A stretch of 64,000 nucleotides of DNA from Dactylosporangium sp040689395 (lineage in GTDB: Bacteria > Actinomycetota > Actinomycetes > Mycobacteriales > Micromonosporaceae), in contig NZ_JBFAZX010000022.1 of NCBI RefSeq assembly GCF_040689395.1, positions 1-64,000 of the forward strand. The letters are read 5' to 3'. Positions 16,305 to 25,492 of this stretch are shown here, piece by piece; within the stretch, counting starts at the first letter, position 1; every line of letters starts with the position of its first letter. The notes under the pieces are model-generated. The model did no database searches. It was given only the letters and a program-made list of their open reading frames with translations, and was not told where the DNA came from. The position numbers were made by a program, and so were the translations under genes.

Positions 16305-17978
16305 TCAGCCTGACGCGCTGGTCCGGGGTGCGGGAGGGGACTGAGACTGACCGGTGTTGCCGGTCGGCTCGCCCGCCGGCTCCGAGGGCTGCTCTTCGAG
16401 CGGGCCCCGGTTGGCGTAGATGGTGACCTCGGTGCCCTCCGGCACCTGGCCGCACGGCTTGACCTCGACGACAGTGTTCGGGATGACGTTCTTGGTGGCC
16501 TTGTCCTCGATGGTGACGACCAGGCCCTTGCGCTCGAGCTGGCTCTTGTAGATGTCGGCCGGCTGGGGGAACTTCGGCTTGCACTCCACCATCACCAGTT
16601 TGCTGCTCGGCTTTGCGCTGGTCGGCGGGGCGGCGGTGGTCGGTACGGGCGAGCTGGCGTTACTGGCCGTGTTGTTCGCCGGCGGGGAGTCGTGCTTGGT
16701 GGCCAGATAGATGCCGCCGATGCCGACCAGTACCAGCAGCACCACCGCGCCGATGCCGACGAGCACCAGGCTGTTGCCGCCGCTGCGCTTGCGCGCGCCC
16801 GAGTTCACCGGCGGGGGCGGCGGCTGGTAACCGCCGGTCGAGCCGAGGAAGGTCGCCGTGTCGCCGCCGGGCGGCGGTGGGGGCACGCCGGCCGCGCCGC
16901 GCGCGTCGTGGCCGCCAAGGCCCGCGGCCAGGCCGGGCGGCGGCGGGACGGCGCCGGTCATGATGCGCGTGCCGCCCCCGCCGGAAGTCGGCGGGCCGGA
17001 CATCGGCGAGCCGGACATCGGGTGCCCATAGCCGGGCGAGACGGGCGTGCCGGAGACCGGCGGCCCGGAGACGGGGTTGCGCTGGCCCACGGGCGACCCG
17101 GGCGGGCCCATCGGCATACCGCCCGGCGGGACCGCCGGGCCGGTGGCCGTGCCGCCGCCGGACGGCTGCCCGGAGACGCGCCGGGCGGCCTGGGCGAGCG
17201 CCGCGGCGCTGGGCCAGCGTGCGGCCGGGTCCTTGGCCATGGCCCGCTCGACCAGCTGCGCCACCGGCGGCGGGATGTCCGCGGGCAGCGGCGGCGGCAT
17301 TTCACGCACGTGCCGCATCGCGATCTCGAGCGGGTTCTCGCCCTCGAACGGCCGCACGCCGGACAGGCACTGGTAGGCCACGACGCCGAGCGCGTACACA
17401 TCGGACAGCGGGGTGGCCTGGGCGCCGGACGCCTGCTCGGGCGAGATGTAGGAGGCGGTGCCGAGCACCGAGCCGGCCGCGGTGAGCTGGGCGACGGCCG
17501 CCGAACGGGCGATGCCGAAGTCGGTGAGCACCAGCGTGCCGTTGGGGCGCACGAGCAGGTTGCCCGGCTTGACGTCGCGGTGGACGATGCCCTTCTCGTG
17601 CGCGGCGTGCAGCGCGTCGGCGGCCTGGGCGATGAGCGCCATGGCGCGCGCCGGGGTGAGCCGCCCGACCCGGGAGAGGGTGCGGGAGAGCGCGTCGCCC
17701 TCCACGTACTCCATGATCAGGAAGGCGGTGCCGTTCTCGCTGCCGTAGTCGTAGATGTCGACGACGCCCGGGTGGTTGATGGTCGCCATGGTGCGCGCCT
17801 CGCCCCGGAAGCGCTCGGCGAAGCCGGGCTCCTCCATCAGCGCGGACAGCAGCACCTTGATCGCGACCGTGCGACCGAGCACCTCGTCGGTGCCGCGCCA
17901 CACGTCACCCATACCGCCGCCGGCGATGCGTTCGTCCAGGCGGTAGCGCCCGCCCAGGGTGGTGCCGGCGCTCAACAT
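16305..17978 (-). CDS. pknA: Ser/Thr protein kinase PknA-like
   Basis: The protein has 557 residues. The kinase domain (about 9-265) has IAGGGMGDV, VAIKVL, HRDVKPGN, TDFGIAR and GTASYISPEQ. A long Gly/Pro-rich linker (about 270-400) contains repeated SGPPVSG-type motifs, then a membrane helix (about 408-428) and a short extracellular region with one PASTA-like domain and a Ser/Pro-rich end. Mycobacterial PknA has no PASTA, so this is a longer variant. GAGG eight bases before ATG 17978 favours that start over GTG 17987. It lies 84 bases upstream of pknB and 13 bases after pbpA. Confidence 0.9.
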   Translation of the reverse strand: MLSAGTTLGGRYRLDERIAGGGMGDVWRGTDEVLGRTVAIKVLLSALMEEPGFAERFRGEARTMATINHPGVVDIYDYGSENGTAFLIMEYVEGDALSRTLSRVGRLTPARAMALIAQAADALHAAHEKGIVHRDVKPGNLLVRPNGTLVLTDFGIARSAAVAQLTAAGSVLGTASYISPEQASGAQATPLSDVYALGVVAYQCLSGVRPFEGENPLEIAMRHVREMPPPLPADIPPPVAQLVERAMAKDPAARWPSAAALAQAARRVSGQPSGGGTATGPAVPPGGMPMGPPGSPVGQRNPVSGPPVSGTPVSPGYGHPMSGSPMSGPPTSGGGGTRIMTGAVPPPPGLAAGLGGHDARGAAGVPPPPPGGDTATFLGSTGGYQPPPPPVNSGARKRSGGNSLVLVGIGAVVLLVLVGIGGIYLATKHDSPPANNTASNASSPVPTTAAPPTSAKPSSKLVMVECKPKFPQPADIYKSQLERKGLVVTIEDKATKNVIPNTVVEVKPCGQVPEGTEVTIYANRGPLEEQPSEPAGEPTGNTGQSQSPPAPRTSASG

Positions 17979-17991
17979 GTCGCGCACCTCA

Positions 17992-19515
17992 TTATCGAAT
18001 GCCCTTTTCGTCCGCGTATGCCTTCATGACCAGACCGGAGATGCGAGCCGCCTCGGCGCTGCCGCCTTTGCCGGCGTTCTGGAGGAAGACCGCGACGGAG
18101 ACGATCGGCTTGCCGTCCTTCAGGGCGAAACCGATGAACCAGCCGTGGTCTTCCGCATCCTCACCGTCCTGCGCCGTACCGGTCTTACCACCGACCTGCA
18201 AGCCCGGGATGCGAGCGCTCTTACCCGTGCCGTCGTCGGCCGTCACGACGCTGAACATCATGTCCTGCAGTTCGCGGGCGACGTCGGCGGAGATGGGAGT
18301 GCGCAGCGTCTTGGGCTCGGTGTGGTCGGCGATCGACAGGTCGGAGTTCTGCAGGCGGTCGACAACATACGGGCGCATCTGCTTCCCGCCGTTGGCAACC
18401 GTCGCCGCAATCATGGCGCCTTGCAGCGGAGACATCTTCACCTCGCGCTGTCCGATGCTCGACTGAGCGACGGCGGGCGGGTCGACGCGGTTGTCCGAGC
18501 CGGCGGTCATCGGGCCGGTGCGGCTGGCCACGACGCCGCAGTAGTTGCGGTCCTGGTCCTCGATGAAGCGGGGCTCCTGCTCGAAGCCGAAGGCCTGGGC
18601 CATCGACTTGAGCTTATCGGCGCCGATCCGCTCCACACCCATCCGGGCGAACACCGTGTTGCACGACACCGTCAGGGCCTGCTTCAACGTGATCTGGTCG
18701 GGGCAGACGCCGGTGTGCGCGTTCTTGATCTGGAAGTCCGAGACCTGCGGCGGCTTGTAGAACTCGCCGCCCGGCACCACCGAGTCGGGGGTCAGTGACG
18801 AGTCCGCGGTCATCGCCGCCGCCGAAGTGATGATCTTGAAGGTCGACCCGGGCGGAAAGACTTCCGACACGGCCCGGTTCAGCAGCGGCTTGGCCGGGTC
18901 GTTGTTGAGCGTGTTGTAGTTCGCGCGGGCCGCGCTGGTGTCGTGGGTGCTCAGCAGGTTGGGGTCGTAGCTCGGCAGCGACACCTCCGCGAGGATCGCG
19001 CCGGTCGACGGGTCCATGGCGACGACCGCGCCACTTTTGGCCTTGAGCCTGTTGTTCCCCAACGCCTGGTAGGCGGTGTCCTGCGTGGCCTTGGAGATGG
19101 TCAGCAGCACGTTGCCGCCGGCCGGCTCCTTGCCGGTGAACAGCCTGGCGATCCGGTCGGCCGCCTGCTTGTCCGAGGTGCCGACGAGGAAGTCGTTGTT
19201 GAGCCTCTCCAGGCCGGTCGCCACCATGGGAGTGACCGGCTTGTAGCCCAGCACGTGCGCGTACTCCTCCTTGAGCGGGTACGTGCGCAGGTACTTCAGC
19301 GAGTTCCCGGTGGACTGAGCATCGGCGAGCACGGTGCCCTTCGCGTCGGCGATCTTGCCGCGCGGCCGCTCGTACTCCGCCGTCTGCACCCGCCGGTTAT
19401 GCGAGTCGGTGCGGTAGGCATCGGCCTTGACCACCTGCCGGTAGTTCAGGTTCAGGAACAGCAGGGCGAACAGGACCATCACCACGACGCCGACCCGGCG
19501 CAGCGGGGCGTTCAT
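17992..19515 (-). CDS. pbpA: Penicillin-binding protein PbpA (class B transpeptidase)
   Basis: The protein has 507 residues with an N-terminal membrane helix (about 8-27), a short dimerisation domain and a transpeptidase domain. Active-site motifs are SXXK (STFK at about 223-226), SXN (SCN near 282) and KTG (KTGTAQ near 442). It crosslinks peptidoglycan during elongation or septation and pairs with the SEDS protein RodA encoded just upstream. Its ATG overlaps the rodA stop by ATGA, which couples production of the two partners. Length and motifs are complete. Confidence 0.95.
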   Translation of the reverse strand: MNAPLRRVGVVVMVLFALLFLNLNYRQVVKADAYRTDSHNRRVQTAEYERPRGKIADAKGTVLADAQSTGNSLKYLRTYPLKEEYAHVLGYKPVTPMVATGLERLNNDFLVGTSDKQAADRIARLFTGKEPAGGNVLLTISKATQDTAYQALGNNRLKAKSGAVVAMDPSTGAILAEVSLPSYDPNLLSTHDTSAARANYNTLNNDPAKPLLNRAVSEVFPPGSTFKIITSAAAMTADSSLTPDSVVPGGEFYKPPQVSDFQIKNAHTGVCPDQITLKQALTVSCNTVFARMGVERIGADKLKSMAQAFGFEQEPRFIEDQDRNYCGVVASRTGPMTAGSDNRVDPPAVAQSSIGQREVKMSPLQGAMIAATVANGGKQMRPYVVDRLQNSDLSIADHTEPKTLRTPISADVARELQDMMFSVVTADDGTGKSARIPGLQVGGKTGTAQDGEDAEDHGWFIGFALKDGKPIVSVAVFLQNAGKGGSAEAARISGLVMKAYADEKGIR

Positions 19516-21011
19516 CGCACAACCTCCGTGGGCATCTCTTTGATCTGGACCGGCGCGCCGCCGCCCCCTCCGGTCGCGATGCCGCCGAGCCCGATCGCCG
19601 GCGCCCCGCCGGCCGGCCGGCGACCCGCGTCGGAGATCCGCAGCAGCAGGCCGATCAGCAGCCAGTTGGCCACCAGCGACGAGCCACCCGCCGACAGGAA
19701 CGGCGTGGTCTGACCGGTCAGCGGGATGAGCTGGCTGATACCGCCCACGATGACGAACACCTGCAACCCCAGCGTGAACGAGAGGCCGCCGGCGAACAGC
19801 TTGCCGAAGGAGTCCCGCACGTTGATCGCGGCGCGCAGGCCCCGCGTGACGAGCAGGACATACACCACCAGCAGGGCGGTCAGGCCGAACAGGCCGATCT
19901 CCTCGCCCAAACCGGAGAAGATGAAGTCCGTGCGCACCTCGGGCACCTTATTCGGCTGGCCGGCGCCGGGGCCGGTGCCGGTAAGCCCGCCGGTGCCCAG
20001 CCCGAGTAGCGACTGGACCAGCTGGTAACCCTTGTCGTCCGCGTCGCCGAACGGGTCGAGCCACGTGGTCGCGCGCTCGGAGAAGTTCAGGAACGGCCCG
20101 CCGACGCTCTTGCCCAGGAAGTACGCCAGGAACGCCCCTCCGAGGAACAGGCCCAGGCCGATGATCAGCCAGCTGACCCGCTCCGTGGCGACGTAGAGCG
20201 TCACGACGAAGAGGCCGAAGTACATCAGCGAGGTGCCCAGGTCCTTCTCGAAGACGAGCACCATCAGCGACATGAGCCACACGAGCACGACCGGCCCGAG
20301 GTCGCGGCCGCGCGGGAAATCGATGCCGAGGAACCGCTTGCTCGCCAGCGAGAGCACCTCGCGCTTGCGCACCAGGTAGTAGGCGAAGAAGACCAGCAGG
20401 AGGATCTTGGCGAACTCGCCCGGCTGGATCGTGAACCCGGGCAGCTTGATCCACAGCTTCGCGCCGTTGATCGCCGAGTACTTCGCCGGGAGCACCGCCG
20501 GGATCAGCACCAGCACGATGCCGGTCAGGCCGAGCGTGTAGGCGTATCGTGACAGCGACCGGTGGTCCCGCACGATCGCCAGCAGCACGGCGGCCCCGAT
20601 CACGGCGGCCGCGGTCCAGCCCAGTTGGCGGAAGCCGTCGCCGACGAACACGTCCAGGTTGGCCCGCTGCGGCGCTTTCACGCCGGCCAGGTCCAACCGG
20701 CGCAGGAACATCACACCGAGGCCGTTGATGAGCGCGACCGCGGGCAGAATCACCGGATCGGCGTACGGCGCCAGGAACCGCACCGCCACGTGGCCGACGC
20801 CGAAGATGCCGGCGAGCATCGCGGGCTGGACCCAGAAGTGCGAGGTGACCTCGCCGGCAGCGTTGCCCTCCACCACCGCGGCGAACACGGTGAGGATGAC
20901 GACGACGAAGAGAAGCAGCCCCAGTTCGACGTTGCGCCGGGTGTGCGGGCGGGCGGGTTCGGAAACGCCCGCTTCGCCGCTCATGGGCGACGGGATGGCG
21001 GTGGCGGTCAC
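19512..21011 (-). CDS. rodA: SEDS-family peptidoglycan glycosyltransferase RodA/FtsW
   Basis: The protein has 499 residues with about 12 membrane helices. Conserved SEDS motifs include FTIQPGEFAKILLL, KDLGTSLMYFGLF and the terminal LTGQTTPFLSAGGSSLVANW. It polymerises lipid II and works with the class B PBP encoded immediately downstream (ATGA overlap). The GTG at 21011 has GAGGAAG six bases upstream. An ATG nine codons later would also leave a complete protein. Confidence 0.93.
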   Translation of the reverse strand: MTATAIPSPMSGEAGVSEPARPHTRRNVELGLLLFVVVILTVFAAVVEGNAAGEVTSHFWVQPAMLAGIFGVGHVAVRFLAPYADPVILPAVALINGLGVMFLRRLDLAGVKAPQRANLDVFVGDGFRQLGWTAAAVIGAAVLLAIVRDHRSLSRYAYTLGLTGIVLVLIPAVLPAKYSAINGAKLWIKLPGFTIQPGEFAKILLLVFFAYYLVRKREVLSLASKRFLGIDFPRGRDLGPVVLVWLMSLMVLVFEKDLGTSLMYFGLFVVTLYVATERVSWLIIGLGLFLGGAFLAYFLGKSVGGPFLNFSERATTWLDPFGDADDKGYQLVQSLLGLGTGGLTGTGPGAGQPNKVPEVRTDFIFSGLGEEIGLFGLTALLVVYVLLVTRGLRAAINVRDSFGKLFAGGLSFTLGLQVFVIVGGISQLIPLTGQTTPFLSAGGSSLVANWLLIGLLLRISDAGRRPAGGAPAIGLGGIATGGGGGAPVQIKEMPTEVVR

Positions 21012-21058
21012 AACTGGCTTCCTCTTCCCCTCAGCACGTCAGTTCGGCCCCGACACGA

Positions 21059-22483
21059 TCAACAACTGGTCGCGGGGGCCGGGGTCGGCGTGGAGGGCAG
21101 GCTCGGCTCGGCGGCCGGCGACGGCGGGCTCGCCGAGTGCGCCGGGCCGCTGGCCGGCGCGGACGCGCTGCCGCTGGAGCTCGCCGCCACGGAGACGGGC
21201 GCCGAGAACGACTCCGAAGGCTGCGTCGGCGGGCAGTCGTCCTGCTTGTGCGAGGGGTCGCTCGGGTCCTCCAGCGCGGCCATCTTCTCCTGGGCCTTCT
21301 CCAGGCTCTCGACCTGGATGCCCTGTTTGACGGTGCCCTGTGCGGCCGGTGTCAGGTCGTCGAGCGTCAGCGTGGCGCTCTCCTGATACACGTGCCCGAG
21401 CTTCAGCCACGCGATCTCGCCGGGCACGCCTTTGAAGATCGCGACCCGGCCACTTTCGGTGGCGCCCACGTAGTACCGCGACTGCGTGACGCTCCAGCCA
21501 TACCAGAGTCCGCCGCCGAGCAGCCCGAGCAGCACCACGAGAAGGATCGTGGTGCGCACCGGATGGCGCCGGGAGCGCTGCTCCTCCCCGTCCTGGCGGC
21601 CGGCGACCGAGTCCTGCGGGCGTGGCTGCTCGTCCTGCGGCACAGGCGGGCGCGGCGCGGAGAGCGCGGCGCCCCGGGCCGAGGACATCGACTGGTCGGC
21701 GGAGGTCGCCATGCCCCGGTCCTGCGCCGCGGCCCCGCCCACGATCGGCCGCTCCTCGACGATGTCCTCGTCGGTGACGTCGGCGACGATCACGGTGATG
21801 TTGTCGGGGCCACCGCCGCGCAGGGCCAGCTCGATAAGCCGGCCGGCGCACTGGTTGGGGTCGACGTACTCGCGCAGCGTCGACTCGATGGTCTCCGCGC
21901 TGACCACGCCCGACAGCCCGTCGCTGCACAGCAGATACCGGTCGCCGGGCTTGACCTGGCGCACCGAATACTCGGGGTCGGCGTCGCGGCCGTCGAGCGC
22001 CCGGGTCAGCAGGGAGCGCTGCGGGTGGCTGTTGGCCTCCTCGATGCTGATGCGGCCCTCGTCGACGAGCATCTGGACGTATGTGTCGTCCTTGGTCACC
22101 TGGGCGAACTCGCCGTCGCGCACCAAATATGCGCGGGAGTCGCCGATATGGACCATGCCCATCTTGGTGCCGGAGAACAGCATGGCGGTCAGGGTCGTGC
22201 CCATGCCCTCCATGGCCGGGTTTTCCTCGACCGCGTCCCGGATCTGCTGGTTGGCCAGATCGACCGCGTTGCGCAGCGTGTCGATCATGGCATTGCCGGG
22301 CACGTCTTCGTCGAGCGGCGCCATGGTGGCGATGACGATGTTGCTGGCGACGTCACCGGCGGCCATGCCGCCCATGCCGTCGGCAACGGCGAGCAGCCGC
22401 GGTCCGGCATAGACGGAGTCCTGGTTCCCGCTCCGGATCAGACCGCGGTCGCTGCGAGCCGCATAGCGCAAGGTGAGGGTCAT
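21059..22483 (-). CDS. pstP: PP2C-family Ser/Thr phosphatase PstP
   Basis: The protein has 474 residues. The PP2C domain (about 1-240) shows metal-binding motifs VADGMGGMAAGD, GDSRAYLVRDG, CSDGLSGVV and GGPDNITVIVADV. A linker, a membrane helix (about 313-335, ILLVVLLGLLGGGLWYGW) and an extracytoplasmic tail rich in Ser, Ala and Pro follow. PstP dephosphorylates PknA, PknB and their substrates. The ATG at 22483 overlaps the fhaB stop by ATGA. The open frame extends further upstream but that part is antisense-like overlap with fhaB. Confidence 0.94.
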   Translation of the reverse strand: MTLTLRYAARSDRGLIRSGNQDSVYAGPRLLAVADGMGGMAAGDVASNIVIATMAPLDEDVPGNAMIDTLRNAVDLANQQIRDAVEENPAMEGMGTTLTAMLFSGTKMGMVHIGDSRAYLVRDGEFAQVTKDDTYVQMLVDEGRISIEEANSHPQRSLLTRALDGRDADPEYSVRQVKPGDRYLLCSDGLSGVVSAETIESTLREYVDPNQCAGRLIELALRGGGPDNITVIVADVTDEDIVEERPIVGGAAAQDRGMATSADQSMSSARGAALSAPRPPVPQDEQPRPQDSVAGRQDGEEQRSRRHPVRTTILLVVLLGLLGGGLWYGWSVTQSRYYVGATESGRVAIFKGVPGEIAWLKLGHVYQESATLTLDDLTPAAQGTVKQGIQVESLEKAQEKMAALEDPSDPSHKQDDCPPTQPSESFSAPVSVAASSSGSASAPASGPAHSASPPSPAAEPSLPSTPTPAPATSC

Positions 22484-22959
22484 GACCGTAACTCGAGAGA
22501 TGTGCGGCCGATGCGAATCGGCACGCCGAGGGGGACGGGGGTGGGTGCGCTGACCTTGGTCTTGTCGAGGTAGGTCCCGTTGGTCGAGCCGAGGTCCTCG
22601 AGATACCACTGGCCTGCGCGCGGCACGAGGCGGGCGTGCTTGGACGAGGCGTAGTCGTCGGTGATCACCAACGTCGAGTCCTCGGCCCGGCCGATGGTGA
22701 TGGGCGCCTCGCCGAGGGTGATGCGAGTGCCCGCCAGCGCACCGGCGGTGACGAAGAGCTGGTTGGCTGTCTTGCCGCGCTTGACCTTCGCCGGACGGCC
22801 GGGAGTCGTCATCGCACCGACCCCCCGAGGCGCGGCGACGATCCGGCTCGAACGCGAGCCCGCGAACAGATCCCGGCGAATCACTCCCACCACCGTGAAT
22901 ACAAAGATCCACAGCAGCACGAGCAACCCATACCGGGCAACCGTGATGACGAATTCCAT
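22480..22959 (-). CDS. fhaB: FHA-domain protein FhaB/FipA
   Basis: The protein has 159 residues. One N-terminal membrane helix (about 5-28, ITVARYGLLVLLWIFVFTVVG) is followed by a cytosolic FHA domain (about 67-158) with IGRAEDSTL, SSKHARL and DLGSTNGTYLD. FHA domains bind phosphothreonine; FipA in mycobacteria bridges FtsZ and FtsQ under PknA/PknB control. It is directly coupled to pstP. No strong Shine-Dalgarno is seen, but N-terminus and length fit the family. Confidence 0.92.
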   Translation of the reverse strand: MEFVITVARYGLLVLLWIFVFTVVGVIRRDLFAGSRSSRIVAAPRGVGAMTTPGRPAKVKRGKTANQLFVTAGALAGTRITLGEAPITIGRAEDSTLVITDDYASSKHARLVPRAGQWYLEDLGSTNGTYLDKTKVSAPTPVPLGVPIRIGRTSLELRS

Positions 22960-22999
22960 CTACGACGCGCTCATTCAGATCCGCCTACGTGAAGTACGG

Positions 23000-23764
23000 T
23001 CATCCATCCACGCGGTAGGTCAGCGTGGTCGTGCCGAGCTGGATCATGTCACCTGGGTTCAACGCGACCGCTGAGACGCGCTGTCCGTTGACCATCGTGC
23101 CGTTCGTGGAGCCGAGATCGGTCAGCACGACCTGCGCTCCGTCGAAGTCGAGCCGCGCGTGGCGCCGCGAGATACCGACGTCGGGGAGTCGCATGTTGGC
23201 CTGGTCGCCCCGGCCAATCACGGTCGAACCAATCGACAGAGGGTAGCTTCGCCCGTCGCCGGACACCAGTCGGACGTTGCGGGCCGGGCCGCCGGGCGGG
23301 GGGCCATAGCCACCGCCACCCTGGTCGTAACCGCCGCCACCCTGGTTGTAGCCGCCATACGGATCCGGGGTCGGTGGCGGTGCGACATCGCCGCCGGTGT
23401 AAACCTCCGCGGTCACCCGGAACATGCCGGTGTCAAGGCCGTCGCCGCGCTCGATCTCGACGATGACATCGCCATACACCGTCCAGCCCTGCTCACCGAT
23501 GAACTCCGCCTGCGACTGGGCGAGCTCCTGCGCGAGCGCGGCGGCATACGGGGCCAACCGACTGTGGTCATAGGGCGACAGGTCGATCACGTAACGATTC
23601 GGCACGAGCGTGCGCCCGCCGGCCAGAATCGCCTTGTGGGCTTCCGCCTCCCGTTGCATGGCGTTGAGGATCTCCACGGGGTGGACGACCCCCTTGAAGA
23701 CCTTGGCGAAGGCCCCCTCAACCAGGCCCTCTAGGCGCTTCTCGAAGCGCTGCAGCACACTCAC
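23000..23764 (-). CDS. fhaA: FhaA: DUF3662 plus FHA domain protein
   Basis: The protein has 254 residues. The N-terminal DUF3662 domain (about 1-125; VLQRFEKRLEGLVEGAF) is followed by a Gly/Tyr-rich linker with GGYDQGGGGYGPP repeats (about 135-165) and a C-terminal FHA domain (IGRGDQANMRLPD, ISRRHARL, DLGSTNGTMVNGQ). FhaA is a substrate reader of PknA/PknB and links kinase signalling to lipid II flipping and wall synthesis. GAGGAGG lies five bases before the GTG at 23764; the long upstream extension to 23932 overlaps tRNA promoter sequence and is rejected. The linker is shorter than in mycobacteria. Confidence 0.92.
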   Translation of the reverse strand: MSVLQRFEKRLEGLVEGAFAKVFKGVVHPVEILNAMQREAEAHKAILAGGRTLVPNRYVIDLSPYDHSRLAPYAAALAQELAQSQAEFIGEQGWTVYGDVIVEIERGDGLDTGMFRVTAEVYTGGDVAPPPTPDPYGGYNQGGGGYDQGGGGYGPPPGGPARNVRLVSGDGRSYPLSIGSTVIGRGDQANMRLPDVGISRRHARLDFDGAQVVLTDLGSTNGTMVNGQRVSAVALNPGDMIQLGTTTLTYRVDG

Positions 23765-23949
23765 CGGTTCCTCCTCGGGTTCCGAGGTCATGATGGTATC
23801 CGGACGTCGCACGCCCGTATGCAAGCTGACCGGTTGGCCCGTGCTACTCTTCCGTGGCGCCCAGGGAAGCCTAAGGCCTACCCGGTGATTTCGCCGAGTA
23901 GGTGCGAGGTATGCTCTGACGCGCCAGGCCACGAGGTTACTCGTGACCA

Positions 23950-24032
23950 GGGGAAGTGGCGGAATGGCAGACGCGCACGGTTCAGGTCCGTGTGCCCGAA
24001 AGGGCGTGAGGGTTCAACTCCCTCCTTCCCCA
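23950..24032 (+). tRNA. tRNA-Leu(CAG)
   Basis: The acceptor strands GGGGAAG and CTTCCCC pair fully. A D-arm, the anticodon arm with loop TTCAGGT (anticodon CAG), a long variable arm typical of leucine tRNA and a T-arm with GGTTCAACTCC are all present. CC follows the discriminator A, without the final A, so CCA is completed after transcription. Confidence 0.95.
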
Positions 24033-24041
24033 CCGCCGAGG

Positions 24042-24069
24042 GTGGCTCCTGCTCAGTGGCAGGGGCCAC
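24042..24069 (+). terminator. Hairpin after tRNA-Leu
   Basis: GTGGCTCCTGC and GCAGGGGCCAC pair with one T:G wobble around a 6-base loop, ten bases after the tRNA. It is the probable tRNA terminator. Confidence 0.7.
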
Positions 24070-24400
24070 TTCGCCATTTCGGCGGTGGATCCTTTCCGCT
24101 CGCTTCGCTCGCTCAAGGTGGGGGGCTTCGCCCACCCACACCCCCCTTCCCGGTGGCTGGGGCTCGTGCGTCGCTCGCGCTCCTTGCGCCTTCGCTTCGC
24201 TTGGCTGCTTTTTGGCTCCGGTTCGTTTCAGTTGCGGGGCGTTGCTCCCGTCAGACAGCGGTCGGCGCTGGGGCGCCTTCCTGCCTGGTCCGTGGGGCAA
24301 GAGCATTGGCTGGCGGCCCTTCCCGCCTTGACAGAACCTACTGTTGGGCGCGGGTATGCTGCTTTGGTTTTGGATGTCGTCTCTGGTGGGGGTCTGGCTC
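24070..24400. other. Intergenic stretch without a recognised gene
   Basis: About 330 bases. The sequence contains CGCTTCGCT-type and CTCGCTTCG-type short repeats of the sort often found after actinobacterial tRNA genes, and many open frames, none with family features. The promoter of the epimerase gene probably lies near 24320-24390. Confidence 0.4.
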
Positions 24401-25474
24401 GTGAGTGTCGCACTTGTTACCGGGTCGGCCGGGCTCATCGGGTCGGAGGCCGTCCGGCACTTTGCCTCGCTAGGGCTGGATGTCGTGGGGATCGACAACG
24501 ACATGCGGAAGCGGTTCTTCGGGTCCGAGGCCTCCACCGCTTGGAACGTTGTCCGCCTTACGAGTGACCTCGGGGACTCCTACACGCACCATGACGTCGA
24601 CATCCGGGATCGCGATGCGGTCGCGGGGATCTTCAAGCGGTACGGCAAGGACATCGCCGTCGTGATTCACACGGCCGCGCAGCCCTCGCACGACTGGGCG
24701 GTGCGCGACCCGTTCACCGACTTCGACGTCAACGCGGGCGGCACGCTCAACCTCCTGCAGAACGTGCGCGAGCACTGCATCGAGGCGCCGTTCATCCACT
24801 GCTCCACCAACAAGGTCTACGGGGACCGGCCCAACTCGCTGCCCTATCAGGAGCTCGAGACCCGGTGGGAGATCGAGCCGGGGCACGAATACGAGAACGG
24901 CATCAAGGAGGACATGTCGATTGACGCCTGCCTGCACTCCGTCTTCGGGGCCTCGAAGGTCGCCGCGGACGTGATGGTGCAGGAATACGGGCGGTATTTC
25001 GACATGAAGACGGCCTGCTTCCGCGGTGGCACGCTCACCGGGCCGGCGCACTCGGCCACCGAGTTGCACGGGTTCCTCGGCTACGTCATGCGCTGCAACA
25101 TGGAGCGGCGGACGTACAAGATCTTCGGTTACAAGGGCAAGATGGTCCGCGACGCGATCCACTCTCACGACGTCGTGTCCGCGTTCGAGGCCTTCTTCCG
25201 GGCGCCCCGCAGCGCCGCCGTCTACAACCTCGGTGGCGGCCGGCACTCGAACACCTCGCACCTGGAGGTGTTCAAGCTGGCCGAGCGGATCACCGGCAAC
25301 GAGATGATCAGTGAGTATCACGAGGCCAACCGGGTCGGCGACCACATCTGGTGGATCGGGTCCAACGAGCGGTTCCAGCAGGACTACCCGGACTGGAAGC
25401 AGGTCTACGACGTACCGACGATCTGTCAGGAGATCTACGAGGCCAACGTCGGTAAGTGGACCCCGGAAGCCTGA
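24401..25474 (+). CDS. NAD-dependent sugar-nucleotide epimerase (CDP-paratose/tyvelose 2-epimerase-like)
   Basis: The protein has 357 residues and is an extended short-chain dehydrogenase: VTGSAGLIGSE dinucleotide motif at 6-16, CSTNKVYGDRP in the middle, and FGASKVAAD where YXXXK is usual. The tyrosine is replaced by Phe at that position, a feature I recall from this subgroup, so the catalytic base may differ. The C-terminal half has GGGRHSN. It likely epimerises a nucleotide sugar for a surface polysaccharide. GTG 24401 gives a family-like N-terminus; GGGGG lies about ten bases upstream. A glycosyltransferase gene follows 18 bases later. Confidence 0.8.
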   Translation: MSVALVTGSAGLIGSEAVRHFASLGLDVVGIDNDMRKRFFGSEASTAWNVVRLTSDLGDSYTHHDVDIRDRDAVAGIFKRYGKDIAVVIHTAAQPSHDWAVRDPFTDFDVNAGGTLNLLQNVREHCIEAPFIHCSTNKVYGDRPNSLPYQELETRWEIEPGHEYENGIKEDMSIDACLHSVFGASKVAADVMVQEYGRYFDMKTACFRGGTLTGPAHSATELHGFLGYVMRCNMERRTYKIFGYKGKMVRDAIHSHDVVSAFEAFFRAPRSAAVYNLGGGRHSNTSHLEVFKLAERITGNEMISEYHEANRVGDHIWWIGSNERFQQDYPDWKQVYDVPTICQEIYEANVGKWTPEA

Positions 25475-25492
25475 GACGGGTCGGGATCGACA

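Noticed and set aside
23765..23932. N-terminal extension of FhaA
   Set aside because: It reads through promoter sequence near the tRNA gene; the start at 23764 has a strong ribosome binding site and the family N-terminus.
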